Shown one piece after another: positions 30,766 through 40,221 of a stretch of 64,000 nucleotides of DNA. Under the pieces are notes generated by a model. The model worked only from the letters and a program-made list of their open reading frames with translations, did no database searches and was not told the DNA's origin. The translations under genes and the position numbers were made by a program. The stretch is from positions 248,001 through 312,000 of the forward strand of contig NZ_JAHBAY010000003.1 of assembly GCF_018499875.1 (NCBI RefSeq), in the 5' to 3' direction. The DNA is from Kineosporia corallincola (GTDB taxonomy: Bacteria > Actinomycetota > Actinomycetes > Actinomycetales > Kineosporiaceae). The number at the start of each line of letters is the position of its first letter. Position 1 is the stretch's first letter.

Positions 30766-33435
30766 TCAGCTACCGGCCCGCTCGGCGACGACGGCCTGGA
30801 TCCGCTGGAGCGCCTCACCGATCTTCGACGCGTCCGCACCGCCGCCCTGGGCGACGTCGTCCTTGCCACCGCCGCCACCGCCGAGCACCTTGGCCGCCTC
30901 ACGCACCAGCTCGCCGGCCTTGACGCCGCGTCCGCGGGCCTCGTCGTTGGTGGCGACCACCACGACCGGCCGGTCCTTGGCGACCGCCGCGACCACGACC
31001 ACACCGGCACGCGAGGCCGCGATCCGGCCCCGCACGTCCAGGGCCAGAGCCCGGGCGTCCGCCGGGTCGGCCGTGCCCGCGTCGTGCGCCACCAGGGCCA
31101 CGCCGTTCACGTCGGCGGCCGAGTCGACCAGGGACGACGCCGCGTTCAGCAGCGCCTGGCGACGGCCCTTCTCCAGCTCCTTCTCCGCCTCGCGCAGGCG
31201 GGCGACCAGGGCGCTGACCCGCTCGGGCAGCTCCTCCGGCCGCACCTTGAGCGCCTCGGTGAGCTGGCTGACCAGCGCCCGCTCCCGGCCCAGGAACCGC
31301 AGCGCGTCCAGGCCGACGTAGGCCTCGACCCGTCGGGTGCCCGAGCCGATCGACGACTCGCCGATCAGCGAGATCGCACCGACCTGCGAGCTGTGCTCGA
31401 CGTGCGTGCCACCGCACAACTCCCGCGACCAGGCCCCGCCCATCTCGACGACGCGGACCTCCTCGTCATAGGTCTCGCCGAACAGCGCCAGCGCGCCGAT
31501 CTCGCGGGCCTTGGAGATCGGCATGTAGGTGGCCGACACCGGGTAGTCGTAACGCAGCGCCAGGTTCGCGACCTGCTCCAGCTCGTCCTTGGTGGACGCG
31601 TCCAGCGCGGAGGTCCAGGCGAAGTCGAGACGCAGGTAGCCGGGCCGGTTGAACGAACCGCTCTGGAGCGCCGTCGGGCCGAGCACCTGGCGCAGCGCCG
31701 CGTGCACCACGTGGGTGCCGGAGTGTGCCTGGCAGGCGGACAGCCGCCACTCCCGGTCGACGCTGGCGAAGACGTCGGAGCCGGAACGGATCGTGCCCTC
31801 GGCCACCTCGACGGTGTGCACGATCAGGCCCTTGACCGGGCGCTGCACGTCGAGCACCTTCAGCCGCGCGCCGTCGGCGGTGATCTCGCCCTCGTCGGCG
31901 ATCTGGCCACCGGACTCGGCGTAGAACGGGGTGCGCTCCAGCACGATCTGGACGGTCTGGCCCTTGTCCGCCGCCTCGACCCGCCGGCCGTCGACGATCA
32001 GGCCGCGCACGGTGGAGTCGGTGGACAGCTCGCGGTAGCCGGTGAACTCGGTGATGCCGGGCTCACGCAGCTCGCGGTACACGGTGGTGTCGGCGTGGCC
32101 GACCTTCTTCGCCTTGGCGTCGGCCTTGGCCCGGTTGCGCTGCTCGGCCATCAGCCGGCGGAAACCGTCGTGGTCGACGGTCAGGCCCTGTTCGCCCGCC
32201 ATCTCCAGGGTCAGGTCGATCGGGAAGCCGTAGGTGTCGTGCAGCTGGAACGCCCGCTCACCGGACAAGGTCTTCTCGCCCGCCGACTTCGCGCTCGCCA
32301 CGGCCGTGTCGAGGATCGTGGTGCCGGAGCTGAGCGTGCGGGTGAACGCCTGCTCCTCGGCCTGCGCGATCTGGCTGATCCGGGCGAAGTTCGTCTCCAG
32401 CTCGGGGTACGACACGGCCATCCGGTCCTTCGACACGGTGAGCAGGTCGATCATCGACGCGTCCTGCACGCCGAGCAGGCGCACCGAGCGGATGACCCGG
32501 CGCAGCAGACGGCGCAGCACGTAGCCACGCGCCTCGTTGGACGGCGTGACGCCGTCGCCGATCAGCATCAGGCCGGAGCGCACGTGGTCGGCGATCACGC
32601 GCATGCGCACGTCGTCTTCGTGCTTGGCGCCGTAGCGCTTGCCGGTGATCTCCTCGACCCGCGCGATGACCGGGAAGACCTCGTCGATCTCGTACAGGTT
32701 GTCGACGCCCTGGAGCAGGCTGGCCATGCGCTCCAGGCCCATGCCGGTGTCGATGTTGCGGGAGGGCAGCGGGCCCTCGACGTCGAAGTCCACCTTGGTG
32801 CGGACCTGGCTCAGCGTCTCCTGCATGAAGACGAGGTTCCAGATCTCCAGGTAGCGGTCCTCGTCGGCCTCCGGGCCGCCGTCCGGGCCGTACTCGGCGC
32901 CCCGGTCGAAGTAGATCTCGCTGCACGGGCCGCCCGGGCCGGGAACGCCCATGTGCCAGTAGTTGTCGGCCAGACCGCGCTGCACGATGCGCTCGTCGGG
33001 CAGGTCGGCGATGCGCTTCCAGAGCTGCCGCGACTCGTCGTCGCCCTGAAGAACGGTGACCCACAGCCGGGACTCGTCCAGGCCGTAGCCGCCGTCGGAC
33101 TGGTCCCGGGTGATCAGCTCCCAGGCCAGCTCGATCGCCTTCTCCTTGAAGTAGTCACCGAAGGAGAAGTTGCCGTTCATCTGGAAGAACGTGCCGTGCC
33201 GGCTGGTCTTGCCGACCTCGTCGATGTCAAGGGTGCGGATGCACTTCTGGACGCTGGTGGCGCGCTCGTACGGCGGCGTCTCCTGCCCCAGCATGTAGGG
33301 CTTGAAGGGGACCATGCCGGCGTTGACGAACAGCAGGGTCGGGTCGTCGTACAGCAGCGGAGCACTCGGCACGACCGTGTGCCCACGAGTCGAGAAGTAC
33401 CGCAGCCAGCGGCGGCGGATCTCTGCCGTCTCCAT
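30766..33435 (-). CDS. alaS: Alanyl-tRNA synthetase
   Basis: Charges tRNA-Ala. At 889 residues it has the class II catalytic core (EIRRRWLRYFSTRGHTVVPSA at the start, HGTFFQMNGNFSFGDYFKE), tRNA-recognition region, the editing domain with HSGTHVVHAAL (about residues 575-585) and CGGTHVEHS, and the C-Ala domain with an unusually Gly-rich GGGGGKDDVAQGGGADASK stretch. ATG 33435 gives the usual METAEIR start. It is followed closely by ruvX and mltG. Confidence 0.97.
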   Translation of the reverse strand: METAEIRRRWLRYFSTRGHTVVPSAPLLYDDPTLLFVNAGMVPFKPYMLGQETPPYERATSVQKCIRTLDIDEVGKTSRHGTFFQMNGNFSFGDYFKEKAIELAWELITRDQSDGGYGLDESRLWVTVLQGDDESRQLWKRIADLPDERIVQRGLADNYWHMGVPGPGGPCSEIYFDRGAEYGPDGGPEADEDRYLEIWNLVFMQETLSQVRTKVDFDVEGPLPSRNIDTGMGLERMASLLQGVDNLYEIDEVFPVIARVEEITGKRYGAKHEDDVRMRVIADHVRSGLMLIGDGVTPSNEARGYVLRRLLRRVIRSVRLLGVQDASMIDLLTVSKDRMAVSYPELETNFARISQIAQAEEQAFTRTLSSGTTILDTAVASAKSAGEKTLSGERAFQLHDTYGFPIDLTLEMAGEQGLTVDHDGFRRLMAEQRNRAKADAKAKKVGHADTTVYRELREPGITEFTGYRELSTDSTVRGLIVDGRRVEAADKGQTVQIVLERTPFYAESGGQIADEGEITADGARLKVLDVQRPVKGLIVHTVEVAEGTIRSGSDVFASVDREWRLSACQAHSGTHVVHAALRQVLGPTALQSGSFNRPGYLRLDFAWTSALDASTKDELEQVANLALRYDYPVSATYMPISKAREIGALALFGETYDEEVRVVEMGGAWSRELCGGTHVEHSSQVGAISLIGESSIGSGTRRVEAYVGLDALRFLGRERALVSQLTEALKVRPEELPERVSALVARLREAEKELEKGRRQALLNAASSLVDSAADVNGVALVAHDAGTADPADARALALDVRGRIAASRAGVVVVAAVAKDRPVVVVATNDEARGRGVKAGELVREAAKVLGGGGGGKDDVAQGGGADASKIGEALQRIQAVVAERAGS

Positions 33436-33493
33436 GGATCTGACCTTTCGCGTCACAGTGCGATTCGCATCGCGTTCCGGGCTCTTACCAGGC

Positions 33494-33528
33494 GCCACCC
33501 ACGGTGCCCGAGGGGCGCCGTGGGTGGC
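33494..33528 (-). terminator. Hairpin between the DUF6167-like gene and alaS
   Basis: A perfect 11-bp outer stem (GCCACCCACGG with CCGTGGGTGGC) continues through a G-T pair into an inner GCCC/GGGC stem. It lies 20 bp after the preceding stop, without a T tract, and would separate alaS from the upstream small genes. Confidence 0.5.
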
Positions 33529-33547
33529 CAGGGGTTTTCCCGGGAGC

Positions 33548-33862
33548 TCAGTAGTAGCGGTTGTCCCGGTTCGGGTCGTGCTGACCGTCGTACGCGCCAG
33601 GGCCGGTGGGGTCCTGCATCAGCGATTGTGCGGTCTGCGGGTCCATCGTCCCGGCGTCGACACCCAGTGCGACCCGCAACTCCTGTTCCCGTTCGGCCAT
33701 TCCCTCACGGATCACCTCCGCGATCTCCCGGAGGCCGTCTCCGACCGAGGCGAGCGAGCTGCTCATCCCGGCCGGGGTGTATTGCTCGACGGTCTTGGTG
33801 AGCTTACGGACGACGTAGACGCCCGCTCCCGCCCCGACCGCGATCCAGAAAAGCCTCGCCAT
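33548..33862 (-). CDS. Small single-pass membrane protein, DUF6167-like
   Basis: A 104-residue protein: one membrane helix at the very N-terminus (ARLFWIAVGAGAGVYVVRKL), then a helical cytoplasmic part with acidic/basic heptads (GDGLREIAEVIREGMAEREQELRVALG) and an Asn/Asp/Tyr-rich tail. ATG 33862 has GAGGTGA seven bases upstream. It resembles the small protein encoded next to a DUF948 gene upstream of alaS in other actinomycetes. Function unknown. Confidence 0.75.
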   Translation of the reverse strand: MARLFWIAVGAGAGVYVVRKLTKTVEQYTPAGMSSSLASVGDGLREIAEVIREGMAEREQELRVALGVDAGTMDPQTAQSLMQDPTGPGAYDGQHDPNRDNRYY

Positions 33863-33869
33863 TACCGCG

Positions 33870-34229
33870 TCACCTCTTCCGCGACTTGCGTCCACTGACC
33901 GCCTGGCGCACGCCGTAGCTGAACGCCGCGACCTTGACCACCGGCGAACCGAGCGTCGCGGCGAAGAGTGCGGTGAGCGCCGAGACGTTGGTCGACACCT
34001 GGGCCACGTTGTTCGTGATGGTGTCGACCTTGCCGAGCTGTGCGTTGGTCGATGCCACCGTGGTGGTGACCTCCGACAGCAGAGGCAGGGCGCCGTCGGA
34101 GAGGCCACGCACGGTGACCCGAGCCTCGTCCAGCACCTTGCCCAGTTTGATCAGGGGATACGCGAGCGCGCCGACGAGGAGGACGAAGGCAATGGCCGCT
34201 ATGAGCCCGGCTATACCGCCCACCGACAT
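33870..34229 (-). CDS. DUF948 membrane protein
   Basis: A 119-residue protein with an N-terminal membrane helix (GGIAGLIAAIAFVLLVGALAYPL) followed by a long helical, coiled-coil-like stretch (LGKVLDEARVTVRGLSDGALPLLSEV, written in part) and a basic end (SGRKSRKR), the layout of DUF948. ATG 34229 is preceded by AAAGGGATC. It is 7 bp upstream of the DUF6167-like gene and probably works with it; family proteins have been linked to the cell envelope in other Gram-positives, but the role here is not shown. Confidence 0.82.
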   Translation of the reverse strand: MSVGGIAGLIAAIAFVLLVGALAYPLIKLGKVLDEARVTVRGLSDGALPLLSEVTTTVASTNAQLGKVDTITNNVAQVSTNVSALTALFAATLGSPVVKVAAFSYGVRQAVSGRKSRKR

Positions 34230-34368
34230 GTTGATCCCTTTCATCGCGCGCTGCGGTTGACGGTCCCGGCCGTGAGGACTCCGGAAAACCGGTGACATCC
34301 CTGCCGGAACGGGGTTGACCCTATCGTGGTCCGGCGGTACCGCCGTCCGGTGGACGCCGGTGTGTGCC

Positions 34369-35754
34369 TCAGCGGCGCCGGTTTCCGCCGCGCAGCACCG
34401 AGCGCAGCCGGGCCAGCCGCTCGCCCATGCCACGCTCGCCACCTCGGTCGGTGGGCTGGTAGTACTCCCGGCCGGCCAGGTCGTCGGGCAGGTACTGCTG
34501 CTCCACCACGCCGTGCGGGTGGTCGTGCGCGTACTTGTAACCCCTTCCGTGGCCGAGCTTCTTGGCCCCGGTGTAGTGGGCGTCGCGCAGGTCCGGCGGG
34601 ACCGGGCCGCCGAGCCCGGCGCGCACGTCCTGGGTGGCGGCGTTCAGCGCCGCGTAGGAGGCGTTCGACTTCGGCGCCATGGCCAGGTGCACCGTGGCCT
34701 GGGCCAGCACGATGCGGCCCTCGGGCATGCCGATCATCTGCACCGCCTGGGCCGCCGCCACCGCGACCTGGATCGCGGTCGGGTCGGCCATCCCGATGTC
34801 CTCGGAGGCCGAGATCATCAGGCGCCGGGCCAGGAACCGGGGGTCTTCACCGGCCTCCACCATCCGCGCCAGGTAGTGCAGCGCGGCGTCCACGTCGGAC
34901 CCGCGGATGCTCTTGATCAGGGCGCTGGTGATGTCGTAGTGCTGGTCGCCCTCGCGGTCGTAGCGCACCAGGGCCTTGTCCACGGCCTGCTCGACGTCCT
35001 CACCGGTGACCTCGTCGTGGTTGCGGCTCAGGGCGCTGCCCGCAGCCGCCTCCAGCGAGGTCAGGGCGCGGCGGGCGTCGCCGGCCGAGAGCCGCACCAG
35101 GTACTGCACGGCGTCCTCGCTGAGCGACACCGTGCCGTTCAGCCCGCGCTCGTCCTCGACCGCGCGGCGCAGCAGGTTCTCCACGTCGGAGTCCTGGAGC
35201 TGGCGCAGGGTGAGCAGCAGCGAGCGTGACAGCAGCGGTGAGATCACGCTGAACGAGGGGTTCTCGGTGGTCGCGGCGACCAGGATGACCCAGCGGTTCT
35301 CCACGCCGGGCAGCAGGCCGTCCTGCTGGGACTTGGTGAAACGGTGGATCTCGTCGAGGAACAGCACGGTGCGGGTCTCGCTGCGGTCACGCAGTTCCCG
35401 CGCCTCCTGCATCACCTGGCGCACGTCCTTGACGCCCGCCGTCACCGCCGACAGCTCGACGAATCGGCGCGCGCCGGTGTTGGAGACGACGTGGGCGAGG
35501 GTGGTCTTCCCGGCTCCCGGGGGTCCCCAGAGAATGACGGACGCCGGCCCGGCCAGTCCGTCGGCGCCCTCGGCCAGGCGACGCAACGGGGATCCCGGGC
35601 CGAGCAGGTGCTCCTGGCCGACCAGTTCGTCGAGGGTGCGCGGGCGCATCCGCACCGCCAGGGGCGGGCGGTCGCCGGTGCCGGCCAGGCCCAGACTGCC
35701 CGGGCGGACCGGGGAGGGCGGCGGGGTTTCGTCGGAGGAGAACAGATCGGCCAT
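34369..35754 (-). CDS. rarA: RarA/MgsA replication-associated recombination ATPase
   Basis: Clamp-loader-like AAA+ protein acting at stalled forks. Walker [12 protein letters not shown] (about 77-87), Walker [17 protein letters not shown], sensor 1 [17 protein letters not shown], then the C-terminal MgsA tetramerisation domain ([25 protein letters not shown], written in part) ending with [17 protein letters not shown]. 461 residues, normal length. In Streptomyces rpsD lies between this gene and alaS (from memory); it is not here. Confidence 0.95.
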   Translation of the reverse strand: MADLFSSDETPPPSPVRPGSLGLAGTGDRPPLAVRMRPRTLDELVGQEHLLGPGSPLRRLAEGADGLAGPASVILWGPPGAGKTTLAHVVSNTGARRFVELSAVTAGVKDVRQVMQEARELRDRSETRTVLFLDEIHRFTKSQQDGLLPGVENRWVILVAATTENPSFSVISPLLSRSLLLTLRQLQDSDVENLLRRAVEDERGLNGTVSLSEDAVQYLVRLSAGDARRALTSLEAAAGSALSRNHDEVTGEDVEQAVDKALVRYDREGDQHYDITSALIKSIRGSDVDAALHYLARMVEAGEDPRFLARRLMISASEDIGMADPTAIQVAVAAAQAVQMIGMPEGRIVLAQATVHLAMAPKSNASYAALNAATQDVRAGLGGPVPPDLRDAHYTGAKKLGHGRGYKYAHDHPHGVVEQQYLPDDLAGREYYQPTDRGGERGMGERLARLRSVLRGGNRRR

Positions 35755-35766
35755 CAGGCTTGCAGA

Positions 35767-35952
35767 TTAGCCGTCCTGCGGGCTCCTTCCCCGCCGGGTC
35801 AGCAACCACTGCACCGCGAACGAGGTGAGCACGGCGGCGAGCCCGATGCCGATGCCCGGCACGACGCCGTTGCCGAACGCCAGGTTGACCACGATCACGA
35901 CGACGAACGTGACGCCGGCCATGATCGCCCAGCTCCGCCACTGCGGGCTCAT
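35767..35952 (-). CDS. Small two-helix membrane protein
   Basis: A 61-residue protein with two hydrophobic helices (about 9-27 and 31-50) and a basic C-terminus (TRRGRSPQDG). It lies 12 bp upstream of rarA on the same strand and could be co-transcribed. I do not recognise a family; codon use and composition fit a real gene. Confidence 0.6.
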   Translation of the reverse strand: MSPQWRSWAIMAGVTFVVVIVVNLAFGNGVVPGIGIGLAAVLTSFAVQWLLTRRGRSPQDG

Positions 35953-36070
35953 CGGTCGACCCCGGTTCCCTCTCGGCTCATGAGCAACACCCTAGAGGCC
36001 CTTTCGGGGGACGCCGCCGGACCTGCTGGATCCGCTGGATCATCGAAGGGGCCCACGTCGTCCCGGAAAA

Positions 36071-36340
36071 TCAGTCGCCCCCGCCACCGCCGCCGTCGCC
36101 TCCACCGCCGTCGTTCCCACCGTCACCGTCGCCCCAGCCGCCGTCACCGCTGTCGGAACCGCCTCCGCCGTCGGCATAACCGCTGCGCCGGGACGGCCCG
36201 AACGAGAGGGAGATCAGGAACACGACCACTCCGCCCACCACCGCGAGCGCCGGTTCGATGCCGAACGAGACCACCACGATGGTCGCGAAGATGCCGAGGA
36301 GGACCGCCCGGAACCGTCCGCCGCGCCGCCTGCGTGCCAT
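36071..36340 (-). CDS. Small membrane protein with Gly/Asp-rich tail
   Basis: An 89-residue protein: arginine-rich start (MARRRRGGRFR), two hydrophobic segments (about 12-30 and 31-47, FRAVLLGIFATIVVVSFGI and LAVVGGVVVFLISLSF), and a C-terminal third made almost only of Gly, Asp and Ser (GGGGSDSGDGG and similar). ATG 36340 has AGGAGG seven bases upstream, better placed than the GTG two codons earlier. Unknown function; the tail is disordered and negatively charged. Confidence 0.6.
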   Translation of the reverse strand: MARRRRGGRFRAVLLGIFATIVVVSFGIEPALAVVGGVVVFLISLSFGPSRRSGYADGGGGSDSGDGGWGDGDGGNDGGGGDGGGGGGD

Positions 36341-36376
36341 TGCCACACCTCCTGCTGGTTGGGTTGGTTGGGCCGG

Positions 36377-36787
36377 TCAGGACCCGGGCCGGCGGCCGCG
36401 GGCCGGCTGGTCGATCGACGAGATCGCGAGGAAGACCACGGTGACGAGCAGCCCCAGGCCTAGTGCCCCGGCGATGCTCGTGCCCAGGGCCAGGCAGATC
36501 GCCCCGGCCGGGAATCCCAGCAGGCTGGATCCGCTCCGGCGCCGGGCCCGTCGGGTGCGGCCGGCTTGGATGCGCTCAGCAGGGGGCTGCATGGCCTGAG
36601 GGTGCCTGCCGGTCTGGGGGTGCCCGGTCCTGGGGTACCCGGCCTGCGTGCGTCGCGTCTGGGTGGGCCCGGTTCCGGGTCGCCCGGGCTGCCCAGGCCA
36701 CTCGGGCTGCCCAGGCCACTCGGGCTGCCCAGGCCACTCGGGCCGCTCGGGTCGTCGCGCCGGCCGTGCCTGTCGGGTGTCAGCCAT
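36377..36787 (-). CDS. Small membrane protein with PEWPGQ repeats
   Basis: A 136-residue protein with a Pro/Arg/Gln-rich N-terminal 85 residues carrying three exact PEWPGQ hexapeptides (residues about 16-33), then two hydrophobic helices (about 92-123) and a short basic end. GGAGGA precedes ATG 36787. It is the third small membrane protein in a row upstream of rarA. The Arg-rich, Pro-rich cytoplasmic tail resembles tails of other actinobacterial membrane proteins, but I cannot assign a family. Confidence 0.6.
   Translation of the reverse strand: MADTRQARPARRPERPEWPGQPEWPGQPEWPGQPGRPGTGPTQTRRTQAGYPRTGHPQTGRHPQAMQPPAERIQAGRTRRARRRSGSSLLGFPAGAICLALGTSIAGALGLGLLVTVVFLAISSIDQPARGRRPGS
36685..36738. 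repeat. Three exact 18-bp repeats
   Basis: Three identical copies of CGGGCTGCCCAGGCCACT at 36685, 36703 and 36721 encode PEWPGQ hexapeptides on the minus strand. Identity suggests recent slippage. Confidence 0.9.
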
Positions 36788-36875
36788 CCGTGGCTCCTCC
36801 TGATCCGCGCGGCGCTTTCTGCACCGGCATCTGTTCAGATGCGGCAGGGGGCGAAAATGTTCGGCGGATTTGTCA

Positions 36876-36922
36876 CAAAAGCCGGAAACCCCGGCCCGCG
36901 TGCTGCGGGCCGGGGTTTCCGG
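36876..36922 (-). terminator. Rho-independent terminator of aspS
   Basis: A perfect 18-bp stem (36905-36922 with 36882-36899, loop of five) is followed on the minus strand by GCTTTTG. It begins 35 bp after the aspS stop. Confidence 0.92.
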
Positions 36923-36956
36923 TGGAGCTGCCCCGGTCGGGGCCGAGGCCTTCCGA

Positions 36957-38774
36957 TCAGGCCTTCTCGCCCTGGAGGCCCTGCTCGGTGAACGCCTTGT
37001 CGGTGGCCGGCTTCGGCTTCGCCGGGACGAAGTCGACACCCGCCTCCTTGCGCTGGGCCGGGGTGATCGGCGCCGGGGCGGCGGTCAGCGGGTCGTAGCC
37101 GCCACCGCTCTTCGGGAACGCGATGACCTCACGCAGCGAGTCGGCACCCGCGAGCAGCATGACGATGCGGTCCCAGCCGAAGGCGATGCCGCCGTGCGGC
37201 GGGGCGCCGAACTTGAAGGCGTCGAGCAGGAAGCCGAACTTCTCCTGCGCGTCCTCCTCGCTCAGGCCCATCATCGTGAACACCCGCTCCTGCACCGAGC
37301 GCTGGTGGATACGGATCGAGCCGCCACCGATCTCGTTGCCGTTGCAGACGATGTCGTAGGCGTAGGCCAGGGCGTTGCCCGGGTCGGACTCGAACTTGTC
37401 GATCCACTCCGGCTTGGGCGAGGTGAAGGCGTGGTGCACGGCCGTCCAGGCGCCCGAGCCGACCGCGACGTCACCGCTGGCGACGGCCGCGGAGGCCGGC
37501 TCGAACAGCGGGGCGTCGACGATCCAGACGAACTCCCAGCGGCTCTCGTCGATCAGCTCGCAGCGCTTGCCGATCTCCAGCCGGGCGGCGCCGAGCAGGG
37601 CCCGGGCCTCGGCCGTGGCACCCGCGCCGAAGAAGACGCAGTCGCCCGGCTGCGCGCCGACGGCCTCGGCCAGCCCGGCGCGCTCGGCCTCGGAGATGTT
37701 CTTCGCGACCGGGCCGGACAGCGTGCCGTCCTCGGCGATCAGCACGTAGGCCAGGCCCCGGGCACCGCGCTGCTTGGCCCACTCCTGCCAGGCGTCGAGC
37801 TGACGGCGGGGCTGCGAGCCGCCACCGGGCATCACCACGGCGCCGACGTACTCGTTCTGGAACACCCGGAACGGCGTGGCGGCGAAGTACTTGGTCATGT
37901 CGACGAGCTCGTTGCCGAAGCGCAGGTCGGGCTTGTCGCTGCCGAAGCGGGCCATCGCGTCGGCGTAGGTCATCCGCGGGATCGGCGTGGTGATCTCGTG
38001 GCCGATCAGGGCCCACAGCGACTTGACGATCTGCTCGCCGACCTCGATCACGTCGTCCTGCTCGACGAACGACATCTCGATGTCGAGCTGGGTGAACTCC
38101 GGCTGGCGGTCGGCGCGGAAGTCCTCGTCGCGGTAGCAGCGGGCGATCTGGAAGTAGCGCTCCATGCCGCCGACCATGAGCAGCTGCTTGAACAGCTGCG
38201 GGCTCTGCGGAAGGGCGTACCAGGAGCCCGGCTTCAGCCGCGCGGGCACCACGAAGTCGCGGGCGCCCTCGGGGGTGGAACGGGTCAGGGTCGGCGTCTC
38301 GATCTCGACGAAGTCGCGGTCGAGCAGCACGTTGCGCGCGGCCTGGTTGACCTTGCTGCGCAGCCGGATGGCCTGGGCCGGGCCGCTGCGGCGCAGGTCG
38401 AGGTAGCGGTACTTGAGCCGCACCTCCTCGCCGACGTCGATGTGGTCGTCGAGCTGGAACGGCAGCGGCGCGGACTCGTTGAGCACCTCGACCTGGGTGG
38501 CGATGACCTCGATCTCGCCGGTGGCCAGGGCCGGGTTGGCGTTGCCCTCGGGCCGCGGGGACACCTCGCCGGTGACCCGCAGGCAGTACTCCGAGCGCAG
38601 GCCGTGGGCCACCTCCTCGTCACGGACGACCACCTGGGCGACGCCGGAGGCATCCCGCAGGTCGACGAACGCCACCCCGCCGTGATCCCGGCGGGAGGCG
38701 ACCCATCCGGTGAGGATGACGGTTTCGCCGACGTGGCCGGAGCGCAGGACTCCGGCCTGATGGGTGCGCAGCAC
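36957..38774 (-). CDS. aspS: Aspartyl-tRNA synthetase, probably non-discriminating
   Basis: Class IIb synthetase, 605 residues: OB-fold anticodon domain ([24 protein letters not shown], written in part), catalytic core with [20 protein letters not shown] and [12 protein letters not shown], a GAD insertion in the middle (about 290-420), and the class II motif 3 [14 protein letters not shown]. The anticodon-loop reader has His in RRDHGG, the residue linked to non-discriminating AspRS that also charges tRNA-Asn; this would need GatCAB elsewhere. The C-terminal 40 residues are a Pro/Ala/Lys-rich tail. Divergent from the radical SAM gene. Confidence 0.96.
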   Translation of the reverse strand: MLRTHQAGVLRSGHVGETVILTGWVASRRDHGGVAFVDLRDASGVAQVVVRDEEVAHGLRSEYCLRVTGEVSPRPEGNANPALATGEIEVIATQVEVLNESAPLPFQLDDHIDVGEEVRLKYRYLDLRRSGPAQAIRLRSKVNQAARNVLLDRDFVEIETPTLTRSTPEGARDFVVPARLKPGSWYALPQSPQLFKQLLMVGGMERYFQIARCYRDEDFRADRQPEFTQLDIEMSFVEQDDVIEVGEQIVKSLWALIGHEITTPIPRMTYADAMARFGSDKPDLRFGNELVDMTKYFAATPFRVFQNEYVGAVVMPGGGSQPRRQLDAWQEWAKQRGARGLAYVLIAEDGTLSGPVAKNISEAERAGLAEAVGAQPGDCVFFGAGATAEARALLGAARLEIGKRCELIDESRWEFVWIVDAPLFEPASAAVASGDVAVGSGAWTAVHHAFTSPKPEWIDKFESDPGNALAYAYDIVCNGNEIGGGSIRIHQRSVQERVFTMMGLSEEDAQEKFGFLLDAFKFGAPPHGGIAFGWDRIVMLLAGADSLREVIAFPKSGGGYDPLTAAPAPITPAQRKEAGVDFVPAKPKPATDKAFTEQGLQGEKA

Positions 38775-38950
38775 GGTGATGCCTCTCTGAATGGTGTGGT
38801 CCTGACTGGACGTGCGCGATTCTACGGACGCCCGCCGACAGCTTCACCTCAGATATCCCCGACACTCCCGGGGTCGCCAATTGTCCCGGAATACGTGACA
38901 CTCCGTGGTGGCAACGCAGTGTGTGCCGACGGAGGTGCTTGCGTCAGCGT

Positions 38951-38966
38951 TCGAACAGGTGTTCGA
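38951..38966 (+). promoter_or_regulatory. LexA/SOS box upstream of the radical SAM gene
   Basis: TCGAACAGGTGTTCGA is a perfect match to the actinobacterial SOS box TCGAAC-N4-GTTCGA. It lies 7 bases before the ATG at 38974, in the region between aspS and this gene, so LexA bound here could block transcription or elongation of the radical SAM gene. The nearest aspS coding base is 177 bp away. Confidence 0.8.
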
Positions 38967-38973
38967 TGACGGA

Positions 38974-40218
38974 ATGCGCTGGGATGCACAGCGGGTCAGC
39001 GGTGTCGCCCCCGGACCGTTCGGAGGGTCCGGCCCGGTGGCGGCACCGGCTCTGCCCGGGCTCGACGCCCCGGCCGTCCGGGCCATCAGCGGTCTGCTGC
39101 GCAGCGTCACCACGCCCGAGTTCGCCGGCATCACCTTCCACGAGGTGATGGCCCGCAGCGCGCTCAACCGCGTGCCGGGTGACTCGCCGATGCCGTTCCG
39201 CTGGACCCTCAACCCCTACCGGGGCTGCACCCATGCCTGCGTGTACTGCTTCGCCCGGGGCACGCACTCCTACCTGGAGCTCGACACCGGCGCCGGGTTC
39301 GACAGCGAGATCGTGGTCAAGGTCAACCTGGTCGAGGTGCTGCGCCGCGAGGTGTCCCGGGCCGGCTGGGGCCGCGAGCACGTGGCGATGGGCACCAACA
39401 CCGACCCCTACCAGCGGGCCGAGGGCCGCTACCGGCTGATGCCCGGCGTCATCCGCGCCCTGGCCGACTCCGGCACGCCGTTCTCGGTGCTCACCAAGGG
39501 CGGTCTGCTAAGGCGCGATCTGCCGCTGCTGCACCAGGTCTCGGCCGACGTGCCGGTGGGGCTGGGCATGTCCATCGCGATCTGGCACGACGAGCTGCAC
39601 CAGAGCCTGGAGCCGGGCACCCCCTCGCCGCGGGCCCGGCTGGCGGCGGTGCGGGCGGCCCGCGAGGCCGGCCTGCCCTGCGGGGTGTTCCTGGCCCCGG
39701 TGCTGCCCTGGCTCACCGATTCCGACGAGCATCTCGACACGGCCGTCGGGCAGATCGCGGCGGCCGGCGCGACCGGTGTCACCGTCGTCCCCCTGCACCT
39801 GCGCCCCGGGGCCCGGGAGTGGTTCTTCACCTGGCTGCGCCGTGAGCACCCGAGACTGGTACGGCGCTACCGGGAGCTGTACGGCAACGGTGCCTACGCC
39901 GACCCGGACTACCGCCGGCGGCTGGCCGCGCGGGTGCGGCCGCTGCTTCGCCGGCACGGGCTCGGGGCCGACGACTCCCCCGCCGGTTCCGGGACCGAGG
40001 CCGCGACCGGGGCAGGGACCGCCACCCTGCCGGGTGTGAACGGGCGGGAGCGGGTGGAGGCCGGGCAGCCCGGCGGCGGCATCCGCCGCGTCGAGAGGTC
40101 CCGATCCCGGGGGACCGGCCCGGCCGGGATCCCGGGTGACGCCGAAAGCCATTACCCGGCGGGCAGTCTCCCCACCGCGGCGGAGCGGCCCGAGCCGGAA
40201 CAGCTCAGACTGCTGTAG
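38974..40218 (+). CDS. Rv2578c-family radical SAM protein (SplB-like)
   Basis: Radical SAM protein of the group named after M. tuberculosis Rv2578c, related to spore photoproduct lyase (COG1533). The 4Fe-4S motif is YRGCTHACVYCFARG (C85, C89, C92). GITFHEVMARSALNRVP and the MGTNTDPYQ and GLLRRDLPLL segments are family landmarks. The C-terminal 85 residues are Gly/Ala/Arg-rich and unconserved-looking. I place the start at ATG 38974 because family members begin MRWD; the frame is open 69 bp upstream, but that part holds the SOS box. Substrate unknown; a DNA-repair role is inferred from relatives and the LexA box. Confidence 0.85.
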   Translation: MRWDAQRVSGVAPGPFGGSGPVAAPALPGLDAPAVRAISGLLRSVTTPEFAGITFHEVMARSALNRVPGDSPMPFRWTLNPYRGCTHACVYCFARGTHSYLELDTGAGFDSEIVVKVNLVEVLRREVSRAGWGREHVAMGTNTDPYQRAEGRYRLMPGVIRALADSGTPFSVLTKGGLLRRDLPLLHQVSADVPVGLGMSIAIWHDELHQSLEPGTPSPRARLAAVRAAREAGLPCGVFLAPVLPWLTDSDEHLDTAVGQIAAAGATGVTVVPLHLRPGAREWFFTWLRREHPRLVRRYRELYGNGAYADPDYRRRLAARVRPLLRRHGLGADDSPAGSGTEAATGAGTATLPGVNGRERVEAGQPGGGIRRVERSRSRGTGPAGIPGDAESHYPAGSLPTAAERPEPEQLRLL

Positions 40219-40221
40219 TGC

